From: Chromobotia macracanthus
Taxonomy: Eukaryota > Chordata > Actinopteri > Cypriniformes > Botiidae
Assembly (NCBI GenBank): GCA_036877525.1
Contig: JAZGTH010000087.1
Coordinates: forward strand, 2,212,001-2,276,000
Direction: 5' to 3'
DNA length: 64,000 bases
Shown one piece after another: positions 35,234-47,941 of this stretch. The notes below the pieces were generated by a model, which searched no databases, was not told the origin of the DNA, and worked only from the letters and a program-made list of their open reading frames with translations. A program made the position numbers and the translations under genes. Within the stretch, counting starts at the first letter, position 1; each line of letters begins with the position of its first letter.

Positions 35234-38200
35234 TCTGTATGACAGATACTGTATGACAGGTGTGCAGAGATAATGTATGACAGGTGTGCAGAGATACTGT
35301 ATGACAGGTGTGCAGAGATAATGTATGACAGGTGTGCAGAGATACTGTATGACAGGTGTGCAGAGATAATGTATGACAGGTGTGCAGAGATACTGTATGA
35401 CAGGTGTGCAGAGATAATGTATGACAGGTGTGCAGAGATACTGTATGACAGGTGTGCAGAGATAATGTATGACAGGTGTGCAGAGATACTGTATGACAGG
35501 TGTGCAGAGATAATGTATGACAGGTGTGCAGAGATAATGTATGACAGGTGTGCAGAGATACTGTATGACAGGTGTGCAGAGATACTGTATGACAGGTGTG
35601 CAGAGACGCTGTATGACAGGTGTGCAGAGATACTGTATGACAGGTGTGCAGAGATACTGTATGACAGGTGTGCAGAGACGCTGTATGACAGGTGTGCAGA
35701 GACACTGTATGACAGGTGTGCAGAGACACTGTATGACAGGTGTGCAGAGATAATGTATGACAGGTGTGCAGAGATACTGTATGACAGGTGTGCAGAGATA
35801 CTGTATGACAGGTGTGCAGAGACGCTGTATGACAGGTGTGCAGAGATGCTGTATGACAGGTGTGCAGAGATGCTGTATGACAGGTGTGCAGAGATAATGT
35901 ATGACAGGTGTGCAGAGATACTGTATGACAGGTGTGCAGAGATAATGTATGACAGGTGTGCAGAGATACTGTATGACAGGTGTGCAGAGATAATGTATGA
36001 CAGGTGTGCAGAGATACTGTATGACAGGTGTGCAGAGATACTGTATGACAGGTGTGCAGAGATACTGTATGACAGGTGTGCAGAGACGCTGTATGACAGG
36101 TGTGCAGAGATACTGTATGACAGGTGTGCAGAGATACTGTATGACAGGTGTGCAGAGACGCTGTATGACAGGTGTGCAGAGATAATGTATGACAGGTGTG
36201 CAGAGATAATGTATGACAGGTGTGCAGAGACGCTGTATGACAGGTGTGCAGAGATAATGTATGACAGGTGTGCAGAGATAATGTATGACAGGTGTGCAGA
36301 GATACTGTATGACAGGTGTGCAGAGATAATGTATGACAGGTGTGCAGAGATAATGTATGACAGGTGTGCAGAGACGCTGTATGACAGGTGTGCAGAGATA
36401 ATGTATGACAGGTGTGCAGAGATACTGTATGACAGGTGTGCAGAGATAATGTATGACAGGTGTGCAGAGATAATGTATGACAGGTGTGCAGAGACGCTGT
36501 ATGACAGGTGTGCAGAGATACTGTATGACAGGTGTGCAGAGATGCTGTATGACAGGTGTGCAGAGACGCTGTATGACAGGTGTGCAGAGATACTGTATGA
36601 CAGGTGTGCAGAGACGCTGTATGACAGGTGTGCAGAGATAATGTATGACAGGTGTGCAGAGACGCTGTATGACAGGTGTGCAGAGATAATGTATGACAGG
36701 TGTGCAGAGACACTGTATGACAGGTGTGCAGAGATACTGTATGACAGGTGTGCAGAGACGCTGTATGACAGGTGTGCAGAGATAATGTATGACAGGTGTG
36801 CAGAGATACTGTATGACAGGTGTGCAGAGATACTGTATGACAGGTGTGCAGAGATAATGTATGACAGGTGTGCAGAGATAATGTATGACAGGTGTGCAGA
36901 GATAATGTATGACAGGTGTGCAGAGATACTGTATGACAGGTGTGCAGAGATGCTGTATGACAGGTGTGCAGAGATAATGTATGACAGGTGTGCAGAGACG
37001 CTGTATGACAGGTGTGCAGAGATAATGTATGACAGGTGTGCAGAGACGCTGTATGACAGGTGTGCAGAGACGCTGTATGACAGGTGTGCAGAGATAATGT
37101 ATGACAGGTGTGCAGAGATACTGTATGACAGGTGTGCAGAGACGCTGTATGACAGGTGTGCAGAGATAATGTATGACAGGTGTGCAGAGACACTGTATGA
37201 CAGGTGTGCAGAGATACTGTATGACAGGTGTGCAGAGACGCTGTATGACAGGTGTGCAGAGATAATGTATGACAGGTGTGCAGAGATACTGTATGACAGG
37301 TGTGCAGAGATACTGTATGACAGGTGTGCAGAGATAATGTATGACAGGTGTGCAGAGATAATGTATGACAGGTGTGCAGAGACGCTGTATGACAGGTGTG
37401 CAGAGACGCTGTATGACAGGTGTGCAGAGATACTGTATGACAGGTGTGCAGAGACGCTGTATGACAGGTGTGCAGAGATAATGTATGACAGGTGTGCAGA
37501 GACGGCTGTATGACAGGTGTGCAGAGACGCTGTATGACAGGTGTGCAGAGATACTGTATGACAGGTGTGCAGAGACGCTGTATGACAGGTGTGCAGAGAC
37601 GCTGTATGACAGGTGTGCAGAGATACTGTATGACAGGTGTGCAGAGACGCTGTATGACAGGTGTGCAGAGACGCTGTATGACAGGTGTGCAGAGATACTG
37701 TATGACAGGTGTGCAGAGATGCTGTATGACAGGTGTGCAGAGATAATGTATGACAGGTGTGCAGAGATAATGTATGACAGGTGTGCAGAGATAATGTATG
37801 ACAGGTGTGCAGAGATAATGTATGACAGGTGTGCAGAGACGCTGTATGACAGGTGTGCAGAGATAATGTATGACAGGTGTGCAGAGACGCTGTATGACAG
37901 GTGTGCAGAGATACTGTATGACAGGTGTGCAGAGATACTGTATGACAGGTGTGCAGAGACACTGTATGACAGGTGTGCAGAGACGCTGTATGACAGGTGT
38001 GCAGAGATACTGTATGACAGGTGTGCAGAGATTCTGTATGACAGGTGTGCAGAGATACTGTATGACAGGTGTGCAGAGATACTGTATGACAGGTGTGCAG
38101 AGATGCTGTATGACAGGTGTGCAGAGACGCTGTATGACAGGTGTGCAGAGATACTGTATGACAGGTGTGCAGAGATACTGTATGACAGGTGTGCAGAGAT

Positions 38201-39048
38201 AATGTATGACAGGTGTGCAGAGATACTGTATGACAGGTGTGCAGAGACACTGTATGACAGGTGTGCAGAGATAATGTATGACAGGTGTGCAGAGATACTG
38301 TATGACAGGTGTGCAGAGACGCTGTATGACAGGTGTGCAGAGACACTGTATGACAGGTGTGCAGAGATACTGTATGACAGGTGTGCAGAGACGCTGTATG
38401 ACAGGTGTGCAGAGACGCTGTATGACAGGTGTGCAGAGACGCTGTATGACAGGTGTGCAGAGATAATGTATGACAGGTGTGCAGAGATACTGTATGACAG
38501 GTGTGCAGAGACACTGTATGACAGGTGTGCAGAGACACTGTATGACAGGTGTGCAGAGATACTGTATGACAGGTGTGCAGAGACGCTGTATGACAGGTGT
38601 GCAGAGATAATGTATGACAGGTGTGCAGAGACACTGTATGACAGGTGTGCAGAGATAATGTATGACAGGTGTGCAGAGACGCTGTATGACAGGTGTGCAG
38701 AGATAATGTATGACAGGTGTGCAGAGATAATGTATGACAGGTGTGCAGAGACGCTGTATGACAGGTGTGCAGAGATAATGTATGACAGGTGTGCAGAGAC
38801 GCTGTATGACAGGTGTGCAGAGACGCTGTATGACAGGTGTGCAGAGATGCTGTATGACAGGTGTGCAGAGACACTGTATGACAGGTGTGCAGAGATAATG
38901 TATGACAGGTGTGCAGAGATAATGTATGACAGGTGTGCAGAGATAATGTATGACAGGTGTGCAGAGATACTGTATGACAGGTGTGCAGAGATAATGTATG
39001 ACAGGTGTGCAGAGATAATGTATGACAGGTGTGCAGAGACGCTGTATG
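35234..39048. repeat. 24-bp minisatellite, about 158 copies
   Basis: The unit is a constant 18-mer tgtatgacaggtgtgcag, then aga, then three variable bases. From the tatg at 35,252 to the last at 39,045 is 3,793 bp, i.e. 158 units plus one base. The extra base is a G at about 37,504 (acggctg instead of acgctg). By hand count the variable triplet is taa in 52 units, tac in 47, cgc in 40, cac in 11, tgc in 7 and ttc once (38,031). The other 21 positions look invariant. The array starts with a shortened unit and ends cleanly before ctgtcaaacac. Frames of more than 1,200 codons on the minus strand and more than 700 on the plus strand exist only because 24 is a multiple of 3; they are not coding. 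It lies wholly inside the kcnh5 transcript. Confidence 0.98.
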
Positions 39049-39271
39049 CTGTCAAACACACTATCCGGTTTTGACTCTGATGTCATAGTCAGCAGCTGAG
39101 AATATGCTGTGGGGAGATTAATCTCATTACATCATCATGATTTAATTAACAGTGTTTGTGTCACTTATTAAGTGGATTACAAATACTATAGAAGATCAAT
39201 ATTTGTAATATTTGTTTGTCTTGCTCTTTATGAATATTTAAATCACAGAGGAGAGATATAAAATACAATGC

Positions 39272-39295
39272 GGAGAGGGAGAGAGAGAGAGAGAA
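39272..39295. repeat. (GA)n tract
   Basis: Short purine dinucleotide repeat shortly after the minisatellite. Confidence 0.9.
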
Positions 39296-39615
39296 ATGGG
39301 ATGATGGACAGAAATTGTGTCTGCCTTCAGGCCCTGCAGTAATTACTGGACTTGACCGAGTGTGTTAAGGCATCCGTCCGTGTTGTGCTGATGCTGGAAC
39401 AGGGCCAGCTTTATTTCTCTGAGCACAAGAGCGTTTTAGTAGTTTACAATTACTGACTCATCTGGGTCATTGCTTCGAAAAGGCTAAAATATTTATTGTA
39501 TCTGAAAGACTGCAAATTCACCAAACACTTCACACCAGTTAAGTGCACTGCATTTATTCAACAACCACCTGCAGTTTAATCACACAATATATGTGCAGTT
39601 GCATTGAATTAAGTT

Positions 39616-39740
39616 GTTCCTGTAGCTTAACTGGCAGAGCATGGCGCTCGCAATGCCAGGGTTATGGGTTTGAACACACTTGCTGACAAAATGAATACCT
39701 TGAATGCATTGTAAGTTGCTTTAAAGAGTTGAATTAAAGA
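39616..39740 (+). mobile_element. tRNA-derived SINE, copy 1
   Basis: The head reads ttcctgtagcttaactggca and includes an A-box-like tagcttaactgg (39,623-39,634) and a decayed B-box-like ggtttgaacac (39,667-39,677). The body continues to aatgcattgtaagttgcttt, matching the tail of a widespread teleost SINE group (aatgcactgtaagtcgctttggataaa). It is not an intact tRNA gene: the B box is degenerate and no acceptor stem closes. Confidence 0.7.
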
Positions 39741-41917
39741 GACAAATGTAAGTTATTTTAAAGCATTTCATTCGGGCATATTTTTAGACACACCGGGCTA
39801 AGGATTGGGGGCCTTATTGTACTGTACTTGGAGTGTCTATATATTTTACAGTTAAGAAGTAGTGCAGCAGCATTAGATTTACATGTCGCACAAGTTTCTC
39901 ATGCCTGGCATTTATATGGTATATCTCTGATAATAAAATGGTATATAACTGATAAAGCCCCTAAACGTCACCCAAAACAAACTGTCAATCTCTTCCTATC
40001 TTTTATTTCATGGCACTGCAAGACTGTTGAATCTTGCTCATTACTCACTTAATTGTTTGCTGTTTTGTGGGGAATTTTAAAGCGTAAAACACACTTTACA
40101 GCTAAACAGATACAACAGGAGGGGACAGTCATCCAGTCGTCAAGAAAAATGTTTTGTTGTCCACCAGAGCAAATAAAGTATATAAACTGCATTTTCACAG
40201 AAATGCGGAGCTGAAAGTGACTTGTTCGTGTTATGAGCAGGCCGTGACTGTGTATTAAACACACCTAATACAGTGATCTAGACTGCGCTGTTATGTAATT
40301 CAGTAATATTGTGAGGTTTGGTTTGCTTTGTCCTTTGGGGAAATTAAATTTCCAGCAGTGATATTCCCTCTGACTTCTTGGTCAATGACCTGTTAACCTC
40401 CACCTTCCTCTCCTGTCGCTCTGATTACTGCTGCAGTGATGTGAGGAGATCTCTTGCTTTAACCATGTTCAGTGGGGTCTCTGGGTGATAACTCATCAAT
40501 CTAACAGAATGAAAATATCAACTTAATTAGCCGCGTGTCGGGGTACCCAGAATTCTGCTGGCCAATGCTCATACAGCATGTACATACAGTACATCAGGGC
40601 ACATCAGACTGTCTCCCGGTGATGATTTATGAATATAGATCAGATGGAAAAGAGAGAGTGTTTTAATATCTCTTTTGCAGAACATGTTTAAACAGCTTCT
40701 GTAAGTGAGAGAGTTTGATCTGAGAGTTTTGTTCATTCTCTTTGTCTCCTCCCATTGGTATTTCTGCATTTAATTTTCATCTGTGCCTGCAGGTCTAACA
40801 GATACAGGTTTAACTGTGTTTTATTTGTATGTGTGGCTTTTAGCACTCTAACTGAGGCAGTAATAACTGTTTGTGTGTATTTTTGCTGACGGCACACAGA
40901 GAATGATCAAAGAAGCTCACTTATCCAGATTGGTCATTTTTGGAAAGGTTCCTTTTATATTTCTTCCTCTCAATTGATCTCATCTATATTGTGTGTTTGG
41001 TGCTGGGCAGAGCTATAAATATGTTTAGTGTGTGACCTTCTTCTTTTTAAAGGCCCCTTAAAAGCACTATGCAATATTATTAAGTCAGTCAACTGTCTCA
41101 TATCTTCTTTTTCCATTTCTGTAGAGATTTATCAAAATATTTTGTGCATACTGTTCAATAGTTGGGGAAAACATACAGATGGATGGATAGATAGATAAAA
41201 AGAAAGAAATGAGCCTTTTTAACTGTATATTTAAACACATACTGTACATTTTCTCCAGACAAAACCTCATAATAATATTATCAACACAGCTCTGTACTGT
41301 ATGTGATGTGTCCTCCAACCTTCCACACCCCCAACACCGGAAGACGGTCGTCCTCAATCTGTGGATTTAATTGGTCTCCTTAAGTCAGAAGTACATGTTC
41401 ATTACTGCTTACAGTGCAGCACAAGACTGTATTACCATCTGACCCCTGAGCAGGGTGCTTAACCCCAGGACGCCCTCAGGGAAGCTTTCCTTGTGTTTGT
41501 TATACTTTAAATCTGTTATGGTCTGTGCACAGCTGTAGAAGGATACCGTGTTAAAATTAACCTTTAATCCAGCTTCCTTAATGTTAACTAACACCATCAA
41601 ATTAGCGTTAATCATAATTCCTGATAGACTTACATTTTGGCATGTGGCAAGTGAGAAATCGCAGGGTATGTGCATATTGTGCTGTATATAACTCCTGCAG
41701 TATATAAAAATAGCTGCAGAAACTGGATGATCAAAACAGTAGATCAAAATTTTCATGACATTTATTTAGCCAAATAAATGGCTAAATGGGTGTGAGGCTG
41801 TGGGTATCACTGCAGCCCTGCTAAAGCCTGAGGAACTATCTGTTGAAAGTGTTTTATTGAAGACAACACTCAGGATGGAAAGCTCTGGCAGATGTTGACT
41901 AAACCAACTCACTAGTT

Positions 41918-42030
41918 AATGGAACAGTTCACCCAAAAATGAAAACTATGCCATAGTTTACTTACCCTTAAGCCATTCTAGGTGTGCATGACTTTTTCTT
42001 ATTTCAGCTGAACACATTGGACTTAAATAA
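41918..42030. mobile_element. one-armed relic of ttcaccc MITE
   Basis: Reads aatggaacagttcacccaaa then aatgaaaactatg...tttacttacccttaa...tgcatgactttttctt, the left arm of the same foldback family as at 11,764. I found no matching right arm downstream. Confidence 0.6.
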
Positions 42031-45000
42031 TATCCTGCCTCTTTCCAGCTGTGTAATGGCATTGAATTGTGTCAGAGTTTTTGAAGCTCTGTAAACAAAC
42101 AGATCAGAGAACTAAATTTAAATATGGCGGCACACTGATAGGCCAAACTCATTGGTTTTGGCATGTCTTGTGACATGCATACGACAAGCAGTCATGGGAC
42201 ATGCAAGAACCATTGAGATTCAATGTTATTAGTGTGCCATCATATTTGAATTTAGTGCTCTGATTTGTTTGGTAATGACCGAGAAAGAAACTAGAAAAGG
42301 CTGCAACTGTTAACCACATCCTAAACAATAAACCAATAGGAGAAGCAAATAATAATAAAATCCTCTAATAGATCTAGTGGATCTGAATTATATGTCAATA
42401 CAGTGACTGTGTAAACACCTGGCCTTCAGCATCTGCTCACTGGGGTACAGTTCTTACTGGATCAGACTGAACCAGCCGCGCTTCCTACAGTCTTAATAAA
42501 CACTTCAAACAGAAGGACTCAAAAACACACCATGCTGATGAGGAACATTACACCCTGTTCCTGCTCAGCTAAAACTTTCATTGCTTTACTACTGTGCACC
42601 TGCAGGAAAGTGACGGCTCGTGACACGATCCTTAACATTCCACACACAACACAATGCTGGTGATTCCCAAAACTGCATGATTAAGAGAAGAGAAGCACTG
42701 GAAATTATCACAATGTGGCACTTAATCCAAGGGGAATAACAAACTTAATTGCAAACAATGCAGTAAACAGAAAAACGGAAAGCTGAGAGGTGGCCATTTG
42801 CATGATTTATTCATGCCGCAGTTCATGCTGGGAAATTAGCTCAGCATCCAGTGTAAGTCATAATATGTGATTTTATTTTTTGGCACACTGAATTACATGA
42901 AAAAATACCAAAAAATTGCTCTGTGTGTCAAAGAGCTTGTTGAGTTTGACCTTTGTCTTTGTGCTAAATAATACATTGCATTATATCCTAATGTGGGGGC
43001 CTAATTAGCGACAGAACATCACAAGTACAATATAGTACAGTTCAGTACAGTACAGTTTCACAACTCAACAAACAGTGTGCCGAATGTTTCTCTGTGCTAA
43101 GCGTTTTTGCTGAAGGCTGAACTGAAATAGATTCGAGTTCCTCCAAATACATCTCACACTCATAGACTTGCATCTTGCCTGTGGGTTAACCAAGCCACTG
43201 TGAAACCCTGGAAGTCCAGATACAGATTAGAGCTTTGTGTTTGTCAGCTGTACTTACATGAATTAAGTCATTGTGCTCCCAAGTCACTCAATTTGGCACT
43301 ACATTGCTGCGCTGGTTATTTTGCGACATGCTCTGCGCAATTACCCGTGCTGGGTTTGTGTGGACTCTGCAGGGTTGCGTCTCACAACCGGGCAGCACGT
43401 GGATCACTGGAGGAGTCTGTGAGTCAGAACTGTAAATATTTAATAAGAGCTCTGGATATTGAACAGAGGAGCTATTACACGAGATTCACTTTGTAGAGCC
43501 GTCATTGCTCTTAATATTACCGTCACATCCTCGAGATTGTCACCTCTTCAGTGTGGCGATGAATCATTCATTTGACGCTTTAGGGAAACGCTGTTTGTGG
43601 GATAGTTCTGAGAAAAAGATTTTTGTAAAACTGAGCGTGTGAGACATGCGGATTTGAATGCATCAAAAGGGACGATATTAAGTTGAGTCTGAACAGACTG
43701 TTACTGCGACCCCGGCACATTTTGGAATTACGGTGCTTAGTGTAAATCCTTTACCGTTCTCATTATTAAAAAGCTACATTAAGCGGCACTCAGCTGTCAC
43801 ATAATCCAGGACTGTAACTTTTGATGGAGCTTCTTGTGTTTAATGCACAGCATTAATTACTGAGGTGAGGACCTTCAGACCAGGATTCCTGGAATAGGCA
43901 GTATAGACAGTCATGTAGGCCGTTGCCCCTGCATACAAAGAAATGCTATCTAACTCGTCACCTTAACTAGGATGTGTAACTAAAATGAACTAGCAGGTTT
44001 GCTCTCTGTGTTATATTTCCCTCTTACTATAACTGCCTCTGTCTGCAGCACAACTAGAAGATAAGCTGCTCTGTACTTGCTAGAAGCCAGTGCAAGTCAC
44101 ACACACACACAAAATGCATTTGCTGATAAAACAGCAGTAATGGTTGTAATTGGTTCATTAGTTGGTTCATTTAAGATGAATATAAGATTGTAAATTTATT
44201 GTATGAACAGCATTTTTATACTGCTTTCTGTGTTTTAATTGGCCTAGACATGTGATGGATGGTGAATAGGACAAACTGTTATATTATTGTAAATAGTAAC
44301 TGCATAATCAACCTCTGTCTTCACAGGTTATATGTGAACATGTATTTACACAAATTGTGTACTGCACATATTGTGTTGTTTTTCTTTTTTCTAAAGGAAC
44401 AAGTAATTAAATTGATCACAATTAGTCATTTTAATCTACTAACTAATCTGCCCACAGTAACCTGGTAAAGTGGGAATCACTGTATCGCCTCAGACTATAA
44501 ACTTTTAAATCATTCTAGAGTATGGTATCTTCTTATTCTGTCACATCTACATACAGTAAAACAGCATAAAAAACCTTTCACAGAGCACAAATCATTTTAC
44601 TGTAGTTGCATGCGGTAATGCCGCCTATTTTCTTCTTTAACGGGCAGCGCATGAGAGGTCCAGCTCCAGTTCGGTACCACTCTCTGTTATTTCATCAGCC
44701 ATCATCAAAGTGCATCTGCAGGCCCTTTGTTATTCCCATTACCGCCCCATAAAAAGGCATCAAATTGGCTATTACCCTGACCTAATGAGAAGATGTGTGC
44801 TTCAGTGGAGGAGAGGATACATTTATGAAAATGATAGTGCCAGAAATGACGACTGTCTGGCTAACGCTCAGTCATTCCTTTGCCTTCATCAATCAACATT
44901 TATCCAACACCTATAAGGACATAATATCCCTCTTTCATGAAGGGGCCACCCACTGTCATGTCTTTATTAGATTTGATTAGGCAGTGAATGTACAGTAATG

Positions 45001-47095
45001 CAGAATTGATGAAGCTTGATGCTGTTGGAGGGTAAGACTACAGAGGCAGTGATAGAAGCTGGGGAGGTGGAGTTACATTGCAATCCCATGAGCAATCCGT
45101 CCTCTCCGGGGAGGTCTGGAATACCTGGAGAGAGTTATCCATTAGCTTTCCAGTTCATCTTAACTGCAGTTGCTCAGTTGTTGCTATCCTGCATCATGAG
45201 TTGAAAATGTCATGTGAATGATCACTTTGGAGCCCCCATCCATTGCATGGCTAATTTGCTAATGCTTTCCACTGTCAATGAGAAAGCATTAATCTCTCCA
45301 CTTATCATTTAACAGTATTTTGATATTTCAATGCTCTTTGCAGATTTTACCCACAGTGAGTGCAGAAAATATGAAATGGCTATATTCCATGTGGGGCTGC
45401 TTATTATAGGCACTATACACTTTACCATGTTGAATTTGTTTTGCTTGTTTTAGCAACTTCTTTCCTAATGGACAGCCTGCTTTCTGAGAAGGATGGTCTC
45501 GCTCCTTCTCTTTGCGCGGTGTGTGAGATGCAGTGAGGTTCTGTGTCCTCAGCATCCCTGCTCTTTGTGCTAGAGGTAGTTAGTGTCTCCTGTGTTTGCG
45601 TGACCTTTATGCTATCAGTGGACTCAGCCACTGAGTAAAACAGCCCCATCAATTAACAGCGAGCTGTGGCTAATCCCTGCTTAATTACTCTTCAAATGCA
45701 TATGCGCCGCTGTGTGATGTGCATTACGCAAACCTGCATTTATTGTGCTGCAGTTGCCTCTGTGTGAAACCAATGATAATGGTGTGTGGAAATGACTATG
45801 TGTGCTTTGAGCAGGTGAAATGACCTCAGACGCCAGCCACAGTGAATATCAGCAACAGGATATGATGTCACGCTCTGTTTTCTGTTTGGTTTCAAATGTA
45901 CTAATTCACTGGTCTGAGTTCACAAAACTTCTTTGCATGTACCTGCATTTTTACTTTCCCATATAAAAGAAAAAAGACAATATACAGGAAATATACAGGA
46001 AACAAATGACTTGCCTAAGGACTAGTTTTAAATGCAGACTCACATCCTGATAGCAATCACTAAGTGCTCTAAATATATTTATGTAAATATATCTTCTGTT
46101 GAAGGAGCAGGACCATAAAATGTCTGTCCAATTATTGCATTCGGTCCTTCTGGGAGGGGCAAAAATATATAGGGATCAAAAGTCTAATGTCCAATGAGCA
46201 ATCAGAATAGTTTCTAACGCAAAAAGTTTCTTGCTGTTTAAAATCAATAGTACAGTGTTCATTGGCTTTAGTGGGACGCTGTACAGTACTCACGGTGTTA
46301 CTGGGACTGTATGGGCTCTGTGTGTATGGAAATCTACACAAAGTTCATGCAGATGAAAACATTTCCAAGATTGCAATAGTAAAATATTGATCTGCAAGAT
46401 GAAATGTAATATACAAAGATGATTCACACATATATAAATTACTTCGCCGCATTGGCCGCAATGACTTCCTGTGCAATCTAAAAAGCAATCGCAAATGGTT
46501 GGCATATATTTGTCTTGTGTGCATTTATGTGTATATTTCCAGACTGTCAGGCATATCCACTGACGTGTTTAAATGATGTCTCTGTTGATGACTCTTTATT
46601 GCCCTCATTCATATTGACTACACCAGTAAAACAGGCAGCTTACTGACATACTGTATGAATCATGGGCTGAGAATTGATCTGCATCACAGCGCAGCACTGG
46701 GATCTTCACCAGAAATGAACTGCTGCATCAGGGCACAAACACTGGCATCATTACTCAGCCTGCCTGCACTCGCACACGGGAAGTTAATTACTGTTTTGGT
46801 TTCTATAAACTGTTAATGTTTATCAAGCTCCTGCTGGCCTTTGACTTCAGTGTCAGAAGAGAGTGAATGTGGAGATGATGGGAGCACAGATGCTGCTGTT
46901 CTCTCTCAATGACTGGAATCTTGTCAATCACTGATGTGATTTAAAGTGCATAACCCATGATCCTTTGTGTCCAGTGGAATCGTACCTCTCCGGCTGTGCT
47001 GTTCATCCTCTCTGTCAAATCCGCTTTCCTGTCCACCCTCCGAGAACATAGTGGTAACAAAATAACAATAGACCGCAGAAACTATTTTGGTCTGG

Positions 47096-47109
47096 GTTTC
47101 CATGGAAAC
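47096..47109. promoter_or_regulatory. 14-bp palindrome, RFX-like
   Basis: gtttccatggaaac is a perfect palindrome resembling an X-box (gttgccatggcaac) with one change per arm. It lies 833 bp upstream of exon 8. Confidence 0.3.
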
Positions 47110-47941
47110 GCTCGGGTGTATGTTAGGATAGGATTAGGGGGGATATTGCCAATGTCTGCTGGCAAATATACTGTATATTAGCAGACAAAAAAAACTGCAT
47201 AGCTGGTTCTTGCTTGAAGTAAAAACGAACTTTAAACATACTTAACTGAGGTAAAACTCATTTTATTAGTCAACAACAACATTAAAGGTTTGACTGTTTC
47301 CTTTGACTTAATTGCTTTCTTATTAGAATAGACATAGTACCAGATATATTACAAAAACACTGAGAGCTTTCAGCTAGTATTGTGTTGCTAACAGTGCTGA
47401 AAGTTTAACAGGGTTAGATCAATGGCCTGGGGCACAAAAAGCACATCTTTATATTGACTGGAATTACCCCATATCAATTGCATTTTTGCATTATTATTTA
47501 TGTTATATGTTACTTTTCTCAGCTCTGTCTGGTGACTGTCAGAGATGAGATATGATGATGTTGTAAAGACTAGTTGGCAAGATTGTTGTTTAATCACATA
47601 AAAATAAAGGACTAAATGGTTTGTAAGGGCTCCTGTGGCTCCGTCTGGGCCTCACCTGTCTAGTCTGTAATTCTGCATATAGATAATGTAATAGAATATT
47701 AAGGTCTGCTAAGAAGAGAACAGAGACAGTCCAAACTTTATCTGATCTCTGTTTCACCCACGAGCATCTGTATGAAGCTCTCCTCTGCCAGCATTTCTCC
47801 ACCCTCACTGCTCTTCAGATAGAGCACTTCTTCAAGATGCTCTAAATTCAGTCCAGTCTTTGATTCTTTTTTTGGTTCCTATATAGCAGCTTTCTAAAAG
47901 GCCCCCATAGTTCATTCTTCTTTCCTCTTTCATTGTTGCAG

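Larger units (their letters stand above)
28836..47941 (+). other. kcnh5: kcnh5 intron 7 (longest)
   Basis: 19,106 bp, donor gtaagt, acceptor ttcattgttgcag. It holds the 24-bp minisatellite (35,234-39,048), a 17-bp perfect inverted-repeat pair just before it, a tRNA-derived SINE (39,616-39,740), a one-armed MITE (41,918-42,030), GA and GAAT simple repeats, dispersed-repeat relics near 28,930 and 30,801, a homeodomain-core-rich block (33,120-33,260), a motif-rich block (44,640-45,740) and an RFX-like palindrome (47,096-47,109). No additional exon was recognised. Confidence 0.9.

Noticed and set aside
35234..39048. CRISPR-like array
   Set aside because: Repeats are directly contiguous with no unique spacers; this is a eukaryotic minisatellite in an intron.
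35102..39086. Open frames of 1,220-1,324 codons on the minus strand and 746 and 529 codons on the plus strand
   Set aside because: They are translations of the 24-bp tandem repeat. Period 24 keeps all frames free of stops, there is no non-repetitive domain, and they are nested in several frames at once.
39616..39740. tRNA gene
   Set aside because: A/B-box-like motifs are present, but the B box is degenerate, the acceptor stem does not form and the sequence continues into a SINE body.
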